From JAKJGV01 sp964617565 (lineage in GTDB: Bacteria; Verrucomicrobiota; Kiritimatiellia; CAIQIC01; JAGNIJ01): DNA of 64,000 bases. The notes under the pieces are model-generated. The model searched no databases, had not been told where the DNA came from, and worked only from the letters and a program-made list of their open reading frames with translations. Position numbers and translations under genes: made by a program. The DNA is taken from contig CAZTYH010000001.1 in NCBI GenBank assembly GCA_964617565.1, forward strand, positions 1 to 64,000, given 5' to 3'. Shown here piece by piece: positions 24,057 to 32,521 of the stretch; position 1 is the stretch's first letter, and each line of letters starts with the position of its first letter.

Positions 24057-24923
24057 TCATGCGGGCGGTGTTTCGGGTGCCGCGCTGGCTTTCCGCAGCG
24101 CATCTAAATACCGGTCGTAATCTTCCGCTGCAACCAGGTAGTAGTGGCACTTTCTTCCCATCAGCTCCTCGATATCCTTCTTCAGTTCCGTGTCGTATGG
24201 ATTGAGAATGGCGATGAGCGGTTCTTTGCCCATCATCTCAAACACGATGGCCCCGCGGTGCATCGCAAAGTCCATCGGCAGAAGCGAATTGGCATCTTTC
24301 TGAAGCTCGAACCCGGCAAGGGGAACAATGGGGATGCCGCTGCTGGTGCTGATAAATGTCAGGACACGCTCGTAATTCTTGAATGTTCTGTCGCGCAGCA
24401 CGTGCAGAACCGATACGGGCACATTGTTGTTTCGGGACGAACTCTCGGTCAAATCGTTTACGACGCTTGAGTATTCGTCCTGCGTGAGTTCTCCGGCCTG
24501 AACCAGGTTCCAGGCCAGGGCCAGTTCCGCCGTGATATCCGTGCCTCTTCGACGGATCGGCTCGCCCTTCTTTCGCGCGGAGGGTTTGCTTGCCGCCTGC
24601 TGCTTCATTTCCTCTTCATCCGGTGCGACGAGATGGTCCAGGAAATCAATGACCTGTTGAATCTCCGCATCGTTGCCGCCGAGTTCCCGGAGCTTCTTGC
24701 TGAGTTCGGGAGCGGCTTTCTTGTCGCCATCTTCCAGGATCACGGATGCAAGCCGTGTGTAATACTCCAGGGCCTTGGCCTTTTCCCCCAACTGTTCATA
24801 GGCATCGGAGAGCGTCTCAAGCGCGAGCCGGTCGGTTGGAATCGCTTCGAGAATCTGCTCGAAGGTTATAATTGCATCACTCAGTTGAGTTGATTTGTCT
24901 TTTTCCGACGAGCCCTTCTTCAT
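24057..24923 (-). CDS. Free-standing MshEN-like protein with TPR helices
   Basis: A 288-aa protein starting at ATG 24923 (GAAGAGG site upstream); the frame extends to 24983 but without support. Residues 20-70 are TPR-like (AIITFEQILEAIPTDRLALETLSDAYEQLGEKAKALEYY pattern). The C-terminal half, from IPIVPLAGFELQKDANSLLP to the PLIAILNPYDTELKKDIEEL block, resembles the N-terminal MshEN/T2SSE_N domain of PilB/GspE ATPases, which can bind cyclic di-GMP, but no ATPase follows. The linker is basic (RKKGEPIRRRGTD). It may regulate the pilus or secretion motor in trans; that is inference from its domain and its place between exeAB and pilB genes. Confidence 0.8.
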   Translation of the reverse strand: MKKGSSEKDKSTQLSDAIITFEQILEAIPTDRLALETLSDAYEQLGEKAKALEYYTRLASVILEDGDKKAAPELSKKLRELGGNDAEIQQVIDFLDHLVAPDEEEMKQQAASKPSARKKGEPIRRRGTDITAELALAWNLVQAGELTQDEYSSVVNDLTESSSRNNNVPVSVLHVLRDRTFKNYERVLTFISTSSGIPIVPLAGFELQKDANSLLPMDFAMHRGAIVFEMMGKEPLIAILNPYDTELKKDIEELMGRKCHYYLVAAEDYDRYLDALRKASAAPETPPA

Positions 24924-25017
24924 GACGGCAACCTCTTCGTGATGTTTGCCCGGTATTATAGCGACTCTCCTGGAGGATACCAAATGGTTCTTCGGGCACG
25001 AGGCACTTTTTCCGCCC

Positions 25018-25117
25018 NNNNNNNNNNNNNNNNNNNNNNNNNNNNNNNNNNNNNNNNNNNNNNNNNNNNNNNNNNNNNNNNNNNNNNNNNNNNNNNNNNN
25101 NNNNNNNNNNNNNNNNN
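25018..25117. other. Assembly gap (100 N)
   Basis: Exactly 100 N. The start and the first membrane helices of the TMTC-like gene on the right are lost here. Confidence 0.99.
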
Positions 25118-26721
25118 TCCTCTGGATGATGAAAGATTCCCCGTTGGGCGACTATAAACCTGTAGTCTGGTTGAGTTACGGGCTTGATCGTTGGATCTGG
25201 GGCATCAGGCCCGAAGGATTCCGTTTGACCAACATTGTTCTGCACGGGCTGAACACCGTGCTGGTTTATCTTCTCGGGATTCGGATTGCGCGACGATTCG
25301 GCGCGAATAAAGCGCAATCATGGATGCCGGCTGTTTTGGTTGCGGCTTTATTCGCGGTTCATCCACAGCGGGTTGAATCGGTGGTATGGATTTCCGAGCG
25401 CAAAGACGTGCTTTATGCTTTTTTCTACCTGGCTGCCACGCTGGTTTACGTGGATATGCCGGAAGAAAAGCGGCCGTTTGGTCGCCTGCTGTTGATTTAT
25501 GTGCTGGGCGTGCTGGCCATGTTTTCCAAGTCCGCCGCGGTTACGTTGCCATTGACCCTGCTGTTATTGACTTTTCTTCCGCGGGAGGGCATGGCTCCCG
25601 GACGGGTGTCTTTCCGCGTTCTGATGCGCCGGGGGCTTGAGATGGTTCCCTTGTTTCTGTGCGCGCTGTGGATCGGGCTTCGCGCGGTCCAGGATCATCA
25701 TCCGGACCAAATGGCTCTGGCCGCGAGAATCGAGCAGGATCCTACCATCTCCATGATGATTATCCGGAGTCCATGGATTTTCGGGCAGGCGGCGATGTTC
25801 AACATGGTACGCACGTTCGCGCCTTGTCCCCTGTCGCCACTTTATCCGGGGTGGAGCGATCCGGGTCTTGGGGCGCGCATTCTTCTGCTCGGAGCGGGCC
25901 TGGCGCTGGGGTTGATCCTGGTATTCCTGTGGAGGCGCGGAAATCGCTGGCCGGCGCTCTGTTTCGGTTGGTATATCCTGTCCATATTTCCCAGTCTGCC
26001 GATTCGTTATCCGGCGGACCGCTACACTTATGTCCCTGCCTTGGGGCTTCTGGCTCTTGCCGTGAGCGCGTGGTGGGTGCTTTTCCGGCGGTCGGGCCGG
26101 ACCCCGCTTCGCACCGTGTTGCTCGGGCTTGCCATTGCCGCCGTCGGCGGCGGAGCGATCGCCAGCCTGGATTACTTTCCTGCGTGGAGGGATTCGGTGA
26201 GCCTCTGGGAGCGCGCGGTTGAATACAGCCCGGAGGCCAAGTCTTACCGGGGCCTTGCCGTGGCGCAGATGAGAGTGGGCCAGCTTGATGAGGCGGAGCA
26301 GATGATTCTCAAGGCCCTGGAGGCAAGCCCGGGATTTGCGCGTGCGCACAGCATCCTGGGAGAGATATATCTTCGTCAGGGCAGAACCGGGGATGCGGTG
26401 CGTGCGTTGGAGCGCGCCGTTGCTTTGCAGAATAATCTGGCTGTTGCCTGGCTTAATCTCGGGACGGCTCACGCCAACAAGGGACAAATGGATGATGCCG
26501 TTCGCTGCTGGCAACGCGGATTGGAGCTTGATCCCCTTAGCCTGACTGCGGTCATGAACCTGGGGCGGGTGATGATGGCTCAGGGCCGTTCCGCCGAAGC
26601 GCGGGCCTATTATCGCCGGGCGCTCGAAATCCAACCGGATAATGCGGACGCCCGGGTCGCGCTGGCCGCGATGGACGGGGAAACGGCTCCGTTGCCGGGC
26701 GGAATGAATCGCGCAAAGTGA
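25118..26721 (+). CDS. TMTC-like O-mannosyltransferase family protein with TPRs (5' truncated)
   Basis: The visible 534 residues start in a conserved loop (PLGDYKPVVWLSYGLDRWIWG, then GFRLTNIVLHGLNTVLVYLL) and continue through about eight membrane helices. ALFAVHPQRVESVVWISERKDVLYAFFY is the hallmark of TMTC-like proteins, a GT-C group thought to transfer mannose or another sugar to Ser/Thr on exported proteins. The last 190 residues are TPR units (YSPEAKSYRGLAVAQMRVGQLDEAEQ, ARAHSILGEIYLRQGRTGDAVRALERA, AVAWLNLGTAHANKGQMDDAVRCW). It lies directly upstream of pilB, so pilin or pilus-associated glycosylation is a reasonable guess. Confidence 0.87.
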
Positions 26722-26813
26722 TGTTACCTTTTGGCGCGGGTCCGGGTAACATGTGAAGTGGTGTTTCTGTCTCGACGGCCGAATTTTCAGCGGCGGAAAC
26801 GCGGGAGGCAGCG

Positions 26814-28520
26814 ATGGAGTCTACGGGCGATAAGGTTGTTGATATTCTGCTGAAGCGAAACGCCATCAAGCAGGAATCGCTTCAGGAAGCCATGAATGAG
26901 GCAAAGACCACCGGGGCGCAGCTCGGTAAATTGCTCGTTCAGAAGCGGGTCGTTTCCGGTACCGACATGACGCTGGCCTATGCGGAATACCTCAAGATGC
27001 CTCCGCTGACCCTTGCGCATTTCAATCCGGAGGCGGAGTTGCTGGATATTGTGCCGCGCGAGATGTTGTCGCGCCACCTGATGATTCCCATCAAGCGATC
27101 CGGCAACATGTTGACCGTGGCGCTTGGCGATCCTTTCGATATTATCGGTCTCGAGGAAATTCACTCCCAGACGAACCTCACGATCGTTCCCGTGGTAGTG
27201 CCGGAAAAGGAAGTGGCCGACCTGCTTCAACGGTTCACAAAAGATACGGTCCAGGGACTGGAAGACATCATTCGCGACGTGAGCGAGGGCGAGGTCGAAG
27301 TCGGCCATGAAGAAGTCGAAGAGGCAAGCCTTGAGGAAATGCTTGAAAGCGCGGGCGACGCGCCCGTTATCCGTATCGTCAACACGATCATGATCGAGGC
27401 GATGCGGAAGCACGCGAGCGATATTCACATCGAGCCGATGGAAAAAACGATCCGCCTGCGCTATCGCGTGGACGGTATTCTCTATGAGAATCCATGTCCG
27501 CCGAAGTCGCTCCAGTCGGCCATCATTTCGCGTATCAAGATCATGTCCAATCTCAACATCGCGGAACGCCGTGTTCCGCAGGACGGACGCTTTAAAATCC
27601 GCGCGATGGGAAAGGAAGCGGACGTCCGCGTAAGCCTTCTGCCCACGGTGCACGGAGAGAAGATCGTTATGCGTATTCTCGACAAGTCATCCCTTGCGCC
27701 CAGCTTGTCGGCGCTGGGCCTGGACAAGGTGGCTTTCGAAAATCTCAAGTATGCCATCGCCCAGCCCCACGGCATGATCCTTGTGACGGGCCCTACGGGC
27801 AGCGGCAAAACGACGACACTGTATTCGGCCCTGCAGGAGTTGAATACGTCGGACGTGAACATCATCACGGTCGAGGACCCGGTCGAATACCAGTTGCCGG
27901 GCATCAACCAGGTGCAGACACACGCCGACGTGGGGCTCACTTTTGCATCTGGCCTGCGCTCGATTCTGCGTCAGGACCCCGACATCGTGATGGTCGGTGA
28001 AATTCGTGACGGCGAGACCGCCGCGATCGCGGTGCAGGCGGCGTTGACCGGTCACCTTGTGCTCAGCACATTGCACACCAACGATGCGGCCGGCGCGGTG
28101 GCCCGCCTTCTTTACATGGGTATCGAGGCATTCCTTCTCGCCTCTTCGTTGATCATGACCCAGGCGCAACGCTTGTACAGAAAGGTTTGCCCCGCGTGTA
28201 AGAAGAAGCGCGAGCTTCCTCTGGAAGTGCTTCGATTGAACCACATTGATCCCGCCATTTTCGACGGACTGGAAACGTACGCGGCCGGGGGGTGTCCGAA
28301 GTGCATGAACACCGGGTATAAGGGACGAGGCGCTCTCATGGAAATTCTTCTGCTCGACGATAGCATCAAGCAGATCATGTTGAAGGACTCGAGTGCCGGC
28401 GCCATTCGCGAACAGGCCGTCAAGAATGGCATGCAGACGCTGCGCGACGTGGGCATGGAAAGGGTTAAGACCGGCCTGACGAGTATTGAAGAGATATTGA
28501 TGGTTACGAGCGGCGAGTAG
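26814..28520 (+). CDS. pilB: Type IV pilus/type II secretion extension ATPase
   Basis: A 568-aa GspE/PilB ATPase. Residues 1-150 form the MshEN N-terminal domain (LGKLLVQKRVVSG...LMIPIKRSGNMLTVALGDPFD). The motor has Walker A GPTGSGKTT with Lys332, the Asp box VNIITVEDPVEYQLPGINQV, Walker B ILRQDPDIVMVGEIRDGETA and the His box TGHLVLSTLHTNDAAGA. A four-Cys zinc motif (CPACKKKR...GGCPKCMNTGYKGR) lies near 461-500, as in PilB and GspE. It drives pilin polymerisation at the inner membrane. The gene is followed 32 bases later by pilC. PilB and GspE cannot be fully separated by sequence; the neighbouring pilins favour a pilus or pseudopilus. Confidence 0.95.
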   Translation: MESTGDKVVDILLKRNAIKQESLQEAMNEAKTTGAQLGKLLVQKRVVSGTDMTLAYAEYLKMPPLTLAHFNPEAELLDIVPREMLSRHLMIPIKRSGNMLTVALGDPFDIIGLEEIHSQTNLTIVPVVVPEKEVADLLQRFTKDTVQGLEDIIRDVSEGEVEVGHEEVEEASLEEMLESAGDAPVIRIVNTIMIEAMRKHASDIHIEPMEKTIRLRYRVDGILYENPCPPKSLQSAIISRIKIMSNLNIAERRVPQDGRFKIRAMGKEADVRVSLLPTVHGEKIVMRILDKSSLAPSLSALGLDKVAFENLKYAIAQPHGMILVTGPTGSGKTTTLYSALQELNTSDVNIITVEDPVEYQLPGINQVQTHADVGLTFASGLRSILRQDPDIVMVGEIRDGETAAIAVQAALTGHLVLSTLHTNDAAGAVARLLYMGIEAFLLASSLIMTQAQRLYRKVCPACKKKRELPLEVLRLNHIDPAIFDGLETYAAGGCPKCMNTGYKGRGALMEILLLDDSIKQIMLKDSSAGAIREQAVKNGMQTLRDVGMERVKTGLTSIEEILMVTSGE

Positions 28521-28552
28521 CGTCCGCCATTCTTTAAGCATGTGAGGCATTC

Positions 28553-29680
28553 ATGGCAACAAAAGCGGAAACAAAAGGCGCGGCGGCGGCGGCCAAGGAT
28601 TTATCGAAGGTAAAAGGACGCAAAAGAATCCCGGGCGCGAAGAAAATCATTCTCAAGGAGTTGGCGCCCTTCACCCGGCAGTTGGGGGCCATGCTCTCGT
28701 CCGGTTTGCCGGTGGTCCAGACGCTGACGGCGCTCGAGGAACAGACCAATAACCAGGTGTTCAAAACGGTGATCCAGGGCGTTCGTACGCAGATCGAGGG
28801 CGGCGCGTCTTTTTCAGAAGCTCTGGCCCGTTATCCCGATGTTTTCGACGAATTGTATGTCAACATGTTGCGCGCGGGTGAAAGCGGCGGATTGCTTGCC
28901 GAGACCACCTCGCGCATTGCGACTTACCTGGAAGCCTCCCAGCGCCTGCGCCGGAAGGTAAAGTCCGCAATGATGTATCCGAGCGTCGTTATGACGGTAG
29001 CCCTGCTCCTGGCGACGTCCATGATCATCTGGATTGTACCGGTGTTTGCCAGCATCTACGCCGACTTTGGAGCCAAGCTCCCGGGCCCGACACAGTTTCT
29101 TGTGAACCTCAGCAATATCCTGCGCGACAATGCGCTGGTGGCGGCAGTCGTCGTTGTCGCTAGTTCGATTGCTTTTGGACGGTTCAAGAGAACTGAAAAG
29201 GGCGCTTATCTCCTGGATAAATTTGCGCTGAAGTTTCCGATTGTCGGGGAATTGATCGGCAAGGTGGCCTTTGCCCGATTCGCCTCTACCTTCGCGCAGC
29301 TCACGCGCAGTGGCGTGCCTATTCTCCAGGCCATGGAAATCGTTTCGTTTGCGACGGGCAACAAGGTGCTGGGCAAGGTCATTCTGGATGCTCGAGCCAC
29401 CGTGGAACAGGGCGAGCCATTATCCATTGCCTTGGAGAAGAGCAAAATGTATCCCAAGCTCATGATCCACATGCTCTCTGCCGGAGAGAAAACAGGCAAG
29501 GTGGATGACATGCTTCAGCGAATCGCCGAGTTTTATCAGGACGAGGTGGAAACCGCTCTTGCCGGGTTGACTTCAATGATCGAACCCCTGTTGATGGTTT
29601 TCCTCGGTGTTGTTATCGGTGGCATTGTGGTTGGCATGTTTCTCCCCATCTTCAAGATGGGTGAGATCGTGGGTATGTGA
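28553..29680 (+). CDS. pilC: Type IV pilus assembly platform protein PilC/GspF
   Basis: A 375-aa inner-membrane platform protein with two GspF repeats. Repeat one starts at FTRQLGAMLSSGLPVVQTL (about 40) and repeat two at FASTFAQLTRSGVPILQAME (about 243). Three membrane helices are visible: about 142-163 (VVMTVALLLATSMIIWIVP), 189-208 and 345-368. The first 30 residues are Lys/Ala-rich and extend beyond the usual N-terminus. It couples the PilB motor to the growing pilus. A perfect 14-bp inverted repeat follows the stop. Confidence 0.95.
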   Translation: MATKAETKGAAAAAKDLSKVKGRKRIPGAKKIILKELAPFTRQLGAMLSSGLPVVQTLTALEEQTNNQVFKTVIQGVRTQIEGGASFSEALARYPDVFDELYVNMLRAGESGGLLAETTSRIATYLEASQRLRRKVKSAMMYPSVVMTVALLLATSMIIWIVPVFASIYADFGAKLPGPTQFLVNLSNILRDNALVAAVVVVASSIAFGRFKRTEKGAYLLDKFALKFPIVGELIGKVAFARFASTFAQLTRSGVPILQAMEIVSFATGNKVLGKVILDARATVEQGEPLSIALEKSKMYPKLMIHMLSAGEKTGKVDDMLQRIAEFYQDEVETALAGLTSMIEPLLMVFLGVVIGGIVVGMFLPIFKMGEIVGM

Positions 29681-29691
29681 TTATTCCAACC

Positions 29692-29722
29692 CCCAACCCT
29701 CTCCCGATGGGAGAGGGTTGGG
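29692..29722. repeat. Perfect 14-bp inverted repeat (hairpin, terminator- or REP-like)
   Basis: Arms CCCAACCCTCTCCC (29692-29705) and GGGAGAGGGTTGGG (29709-29722) with a 3-base loop. It lies 11 bases after the pilC stop. There is no following T-run, so it is either a factor-dependent or RNA-stabilising hairpin, or a REP-like dispersed element of the common CCCTCTCCC type. Confidence 0.8.
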
Positions 29723-29881
29723 CGTGAGCAAGCGCATGGCTTTCTTCCCCAAAAGCCTTGCCCGAGCTGGGTGGGCGCCACAAAAATAATTCTATTTGAA
29801 AAAATGAGAAAATGCTGTTAACATGCACGCTGATAGGTATTATCTATTATGTCTTCAGATGAGGTGTGGGGATAACGAAAC

Positions 29882-31261
29882 ATGGCGCGCATCCTACTGG
29901 TAGACGACGAGGCGAGCATTCTGAGTGTTTTGAGCACGCTTCTCAAAGCTGAGGGGCACGAAGTCATTCCCGTTCTCGGTGGCGAAAAAGCTCAGGATGT
30001 AATTCGCGATCAGGATTTCGACCTGATGATTTCGGACATCCGGATGAGTCCGGTGGACGGAATGCAGCTTTTGAAGCTTATTCGCCGCGAGAAGCCTGCC
30101 GTTGCCGTGATCATGATAACCGCGTACGGATCCGTTGAGACGGCTGTTGAGGCCATGAAAGAGGGGGCTTTCGACTATGTGACCAAGCCGTTCAAGGTGG
30201 ATGAGCTGCTGATCACGGTCCAGCGTGCGTTGGAGTATCGCAACGCCATAGCAGAGAATGTTAATCTGAAAGCCCAACTCGAATCGCGCTACCGCTTCGA
30301 AAATATCATCGCGGAAAGCCCGGCGATGAGAAAGGTCTGCGAGATGATTGAGCGTGTGGCGCCCACCGACACCACCGTTCTCATCCTTGGAGACAGCGGA
30401 ACCGGCAAAGAGTTGGTGGCCAAAGCTATTCACGCGCACAGTCTTAGAAAAACAAAGTGTTTCCTTCCGATCAATTGCGCGGCGATGCCGGAGCCGTTGC
30501 TTGAGTCCGAGATGTTCGGCCATGTGAAAGGCGCTTTCACCGGCGCCTCGGCAAACAAGGAAGGCCTCTTCGAAGCGGCGGGTGGGGGCACCATATTCCT
30601 GGATGAGATCGGCGCGATGCCGATGAGCATTCAGAGCAAGCTCCTGCGGGTTCTGCAGGAGAGAGAAATCCGAAAGGTCGGAGGAACCGAGACTATTCCT
30701 GTGGATGTCCGGGTTCTTGCGGCTACCAATGACCGTCTTGAAGATCTGATAGAGGAAGGGCGGTTTCGCGAGGATCTGTACTACAGGTTGAGCGTGATTC
30801 CGATCGAAATAAGACCGTTGAGCGAGCGCCCGGAAGATATTCTTCCTCTGGTGTATCATACAATGAGGCAGGAGTTGGGTCCCGGGAAGGAGCTTCCGGG
30901 TATTGATCCGGAAGTGCAGATCATTCTGGAACGCTATTCCTGGCCGGGGAATGTTCGCGAGCTGGAAAACGCCATCCGACACGCCATGACATTCACAAAG
31001 CCCGGCGAGAAGATCATGAAGGATGTGCTGCCGGCCAAAATAGTGAATTCCGTGGACACAAGCGAAATCCAAGTGGTGCAGCCTGGGCTAAAAGCCGAAT
31101 CCTATCGCGGGAAGTCGCTCAAAGGCTTCCTCAGGGCAAAAGAGAAGGAATACCTGAGCCAAGTGCTCAGCCACATGGAAGGGGACAAGGAAAAAGCGGC
31201 AAAAGCGCTTAAAATCAGTTTGGCAACGCTCTACAGGAAGCTTCCTGATCCGAAAGAGTGA
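29882..31261 (+). CDS. NtrC-family sigma-54 response regulator (PilR-like)
   Basis: A 459-aa response regulator. The receiver (1-120) has the acidic pair near residue 8 and phospho-acceptor Asp52 in ISDIRMS. The AAA+ domain (about 140-375) has Walker A LGDSGTGKELVAKAIH, the sigma-54 contact GAFTGA at 217-222, and the arginine-finger region RFREDLYYRLSV. A Fis-type helix-turn-helix ends the protein (KEKAAKALKISLATLYRKL). It should activate sigma-54 promoters. The pilin gene next to it, and two more pilin genes further on, each have a good -24/-12 element, so this is most likely their activator, like PilR of pilA. No partner kinase gene is in the window. Confidence 0.93.
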   Translation: MARILLVDDEASILSVLSTLLKAEGHEVIPVLGGEKAQDVIRDQDFDLMISDIRMSPVDGMQLLKLIRREKPAVAVIMITAYGSVETAVEAMKEGAFDYVTKPFKVDELLITVQRALEYRNAIAENVNLKAQLESRYRFENIIAESPAMRKVCEMIERVAPTDTTVLILGDSGTGKELVAKAIHAHSLRKTKCFLPINCAAMPEPLLESEMFGHVKGAFTGASANKEGLFEAAGGGTIFLDEIGAMPMSIQSKLLRVLQEREIRKVGGTETIPVDVRVLAATNDRLEDLIEEGRFREDLYYRLSVIPIEIRPLSERPEDILPLVYHTMRQELGPGKELPGIDPEVQIILERYSWPGNVRELENAIRHAMTFTKPGEKIMKDVLPAKIVNSVDTSEIQVVQPGLKAESYRGKSLKGFLRAKEKEYLSQVLSHMEGDKEKAAKALKISLATLYRKLPDPKE

Positions 31262-31418
31262 TTTTGTCATGTTCTCAATTAAGCCGTTTCATTTTCTCTA
31301 TAAATCGAAAATGAGAAGTACCGTTCCCGCTTTAGCTGGTCTGCATTTGATCGGTTCACGCCCTTTTTTTATGCGATATTCTTGGATTAGAGTTTGTACA
31401 TAGGCTTGCTTACTGGGT

Positions 31419-31434
31419 TGGCATGGCGGCTGCT
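31419..31434 (+). promoter_or_regulatory. Sigma-54-type promoter of pilin gene 1
   Basis: TGGCATGGCGGCTGCT: TGGCAtG-N4-cTGCt against the consensus TGGCACG-N4-TTGCA, with correct GG-to-GC spacing. Expected transcript start is about 31445, leaving an 80-base leader before ATG 31525. The activator gene lies directly upstream. Confidence 0.75.
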
Positions 31435-31524
31435 TATATGAAAAACGACCTGCGCGGGGTGAATGAGCATCCGGCGCGGGCGAGAGAAGAAAGTAGTAAC
31501 AAGAGAGAAAGAAAGGAGATCGAG

Positions 31525-31875
31525 ATGAAGAAGTCAGGTTTCACATTGGTAGAGATCATGATTGTGGTCGCGATCATCGGTTTGCTGGCAGCGATTGCGA
31601 TTCCGTCATTTGTAAAAGCTCGTGATACGTCCCGTCAGAAAGCGTGCATCAACAACCTTCGCCAGATTGACAGCGCGAAGGAGCAGTATGCCATGGAGAA
31701 CAACCTGGTCGGTACGTCCGACATTTCGGGTAACATCACCGACCTCGATGAGTATGTGAAGGGCGAGATCAATACAACGATCCTTTGCCCGGCGCAAGGA
31801 ACATATTCGGTGTCGGATGTTGAATCCAATCCGGAATGCGATTATTCGGATGTGGATTATGTGCATGCCCTGTAA
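31525..31875 (+). CDS. Type IV pilin-like protein 1
   Basis: A 116-aa prepilin. The leader is MKKSG with cleavage before Phe, then FTLVEIMIVVAIIGLLAAIAIP with Glu at +5, the class III/type IVa signal. After the helix the block RQKACINNLRQIDSAKEQYAMEN is typical of short PVC-phylum pilins. Two later Cys (in TILCPAQG and PECDYS) may form a disulfide. The start ATG 31525 has AAGGAGAT upstream; the frame extends to 31423 but that overlaps the promoter. Processed by a prepilin peptidase not in this window. Strong terminator follows, so it is monocistronic. Confidence 0.95.
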   Translation: MKKSGFTLVEIMIVVAIIGLLAAIAIPSFVKARDTSRQKACINNLRQIDSAKEQYAMENNLVGTSDISGNITDLDEYVKGEINTTILCPAQGTYSVSDVESNPECDYSDVDYVHAL

Positions 31876-31896
31876 TGGGATAAGTGCCTGATATTA

Positions 31897-31926
31897 TGGC
31901 CCCCGGTTCGCCGGGGGCCATTTTTT
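31897..31926 (+). terminator. Rho-independent terminator after pilin 1
   Basis: Ten-bp perfect stem TGGCCCCCGG / CCGGGGGCCA with a TTCG loop, followed by six T. It ends pilin gene 1 before the promoter of pilin gene 2. Confidence 0.95.
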
Positions 31927-31940
31927 ATTGACAATTCATT

Positions 31941-31956
31941 TGGCGTGTAATGTGCT
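31941..31956 (+). promoter_or_regulatory. Sigma-54-type promoter of pilin gene 2
   Basis: TGGCGTGTAATGTGCT: TGGCgtG-N4-gTGCt against TGGCACG-N4-TTGCA with correct spacing. It lies 14 bases after the terminator and 44 bases before ATG 32001. A TTGACA at 31928 has no matching -10 and is probably chance. Confidence 0.7.
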
Positions 31957-32000
31957 GATAATTCTCGGGAAGGGAAGGCGCGAGAGGAGGGCAGGGGTTC

Positions 32001-32354
32001 ATGAGAAAAAAGGCATTTACATTGGTCGAAATCATGATTGTCATGATGATCTTGGGCATGCTTGCCATGCTTGGTTTTCCATCCTATTTTCGAGCGCGCG
32101 AGGGGTCCCGTCAGAAAGCCTGCATTAACAACTTACGCCAGATAGACAGTGCAAAAGAGCAGTGGTCCATGGAGAAAAACAAGGCAGGGTCCGATACCGT
32201 GGAGTTGGATGAATTGGCGGTCTATTTGAAGGGGGCGATTAACGATTACGTGGTGTGTCCCGCTGCGGGCACTTATGCATGCACAACGGTGGAAGATGGC
32301 CCCACCTGCGACTATGACAATCCTGTCAATCCGCATGTTTTACCCCCAAACTGA
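32001..32354 (+). CDS. Type IV pilin-like protein 2 (Ala at cleavage -1)
   Basis: A 117-aa prepilin with leader MRKKA followed by FTLVEIMIVMMILGMLAMLGFP. Glu at +5 is kept, but the residue before the cleavage Phe is Ala, not the usual Gly. The post-helix block RQKACINNLRQIDSAKEQWSMEK is nearly the same as in pilin 1, and two Cys pairs lie in VVCPAAG and TYACTTVEDGPTCDYD. It appears to be a recent paralogue of pilin 1. GGAGGG and AGGGG ribosome sites precede ATG 32001. It may be a second major or minor pilin. Confidence 0.93.
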   Translation: MRKKAFTLVEIMIVMMILGMLAMLGFPSYFRAREGSRQKACINNLRQIDSAKEQWSMEKNKAGSDTVELDELAVYLKGAINDYVVCPAAGTYACTTVEDGPTCDYDNPVNPHVLPPN

Positions 32355-32454
32355 ACGCCCGGTTTTTTTTATTGACTGATCTATCAACAGTTCGATCCCG
32401 GGGGTATAATTTATCACGGAGAGCGTTATAAGGATTGCTGTCTGCGTGTGGGAT

Positions 32455-32470
32455 TGGCACGGCTAGTGCT
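32455..32470 (+). promoter_or_regulatory. Sigma-54-type promoter of pilin gene 3
   Basis: TGGCACGGCTAGTGCT: perfect TGGCACG at -24 and gTGCt at -12 with correct spacing. It lies 51 bases before ATG 32522, matching the layout at the other two pilin genes. A T8 run at 32363-32370 upstream may end the pilin 2 transcript. Confidence 0.78.
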
Positions 32471-32521
32471 TTGTAAAGCTCAGTGTAGGAGTCGGCCCAA
32501 TTGAGAATTTGAGGGGTGCCG

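Noticed and set aside
31928..31933. TTGACA upstream of pilin 2 as a sigma-70 promoter
   Set aside because: No acceptable -10 box at 16-18 bases; a good sigma-54-type element occupies that interval.
32372..32410. TTGACT plus TATAAT before pilin 3 as a sigma-70 promoter
   Set aside because: The spacing is 27 bases, far too long; the sigma-54-type element at 32455 is better.
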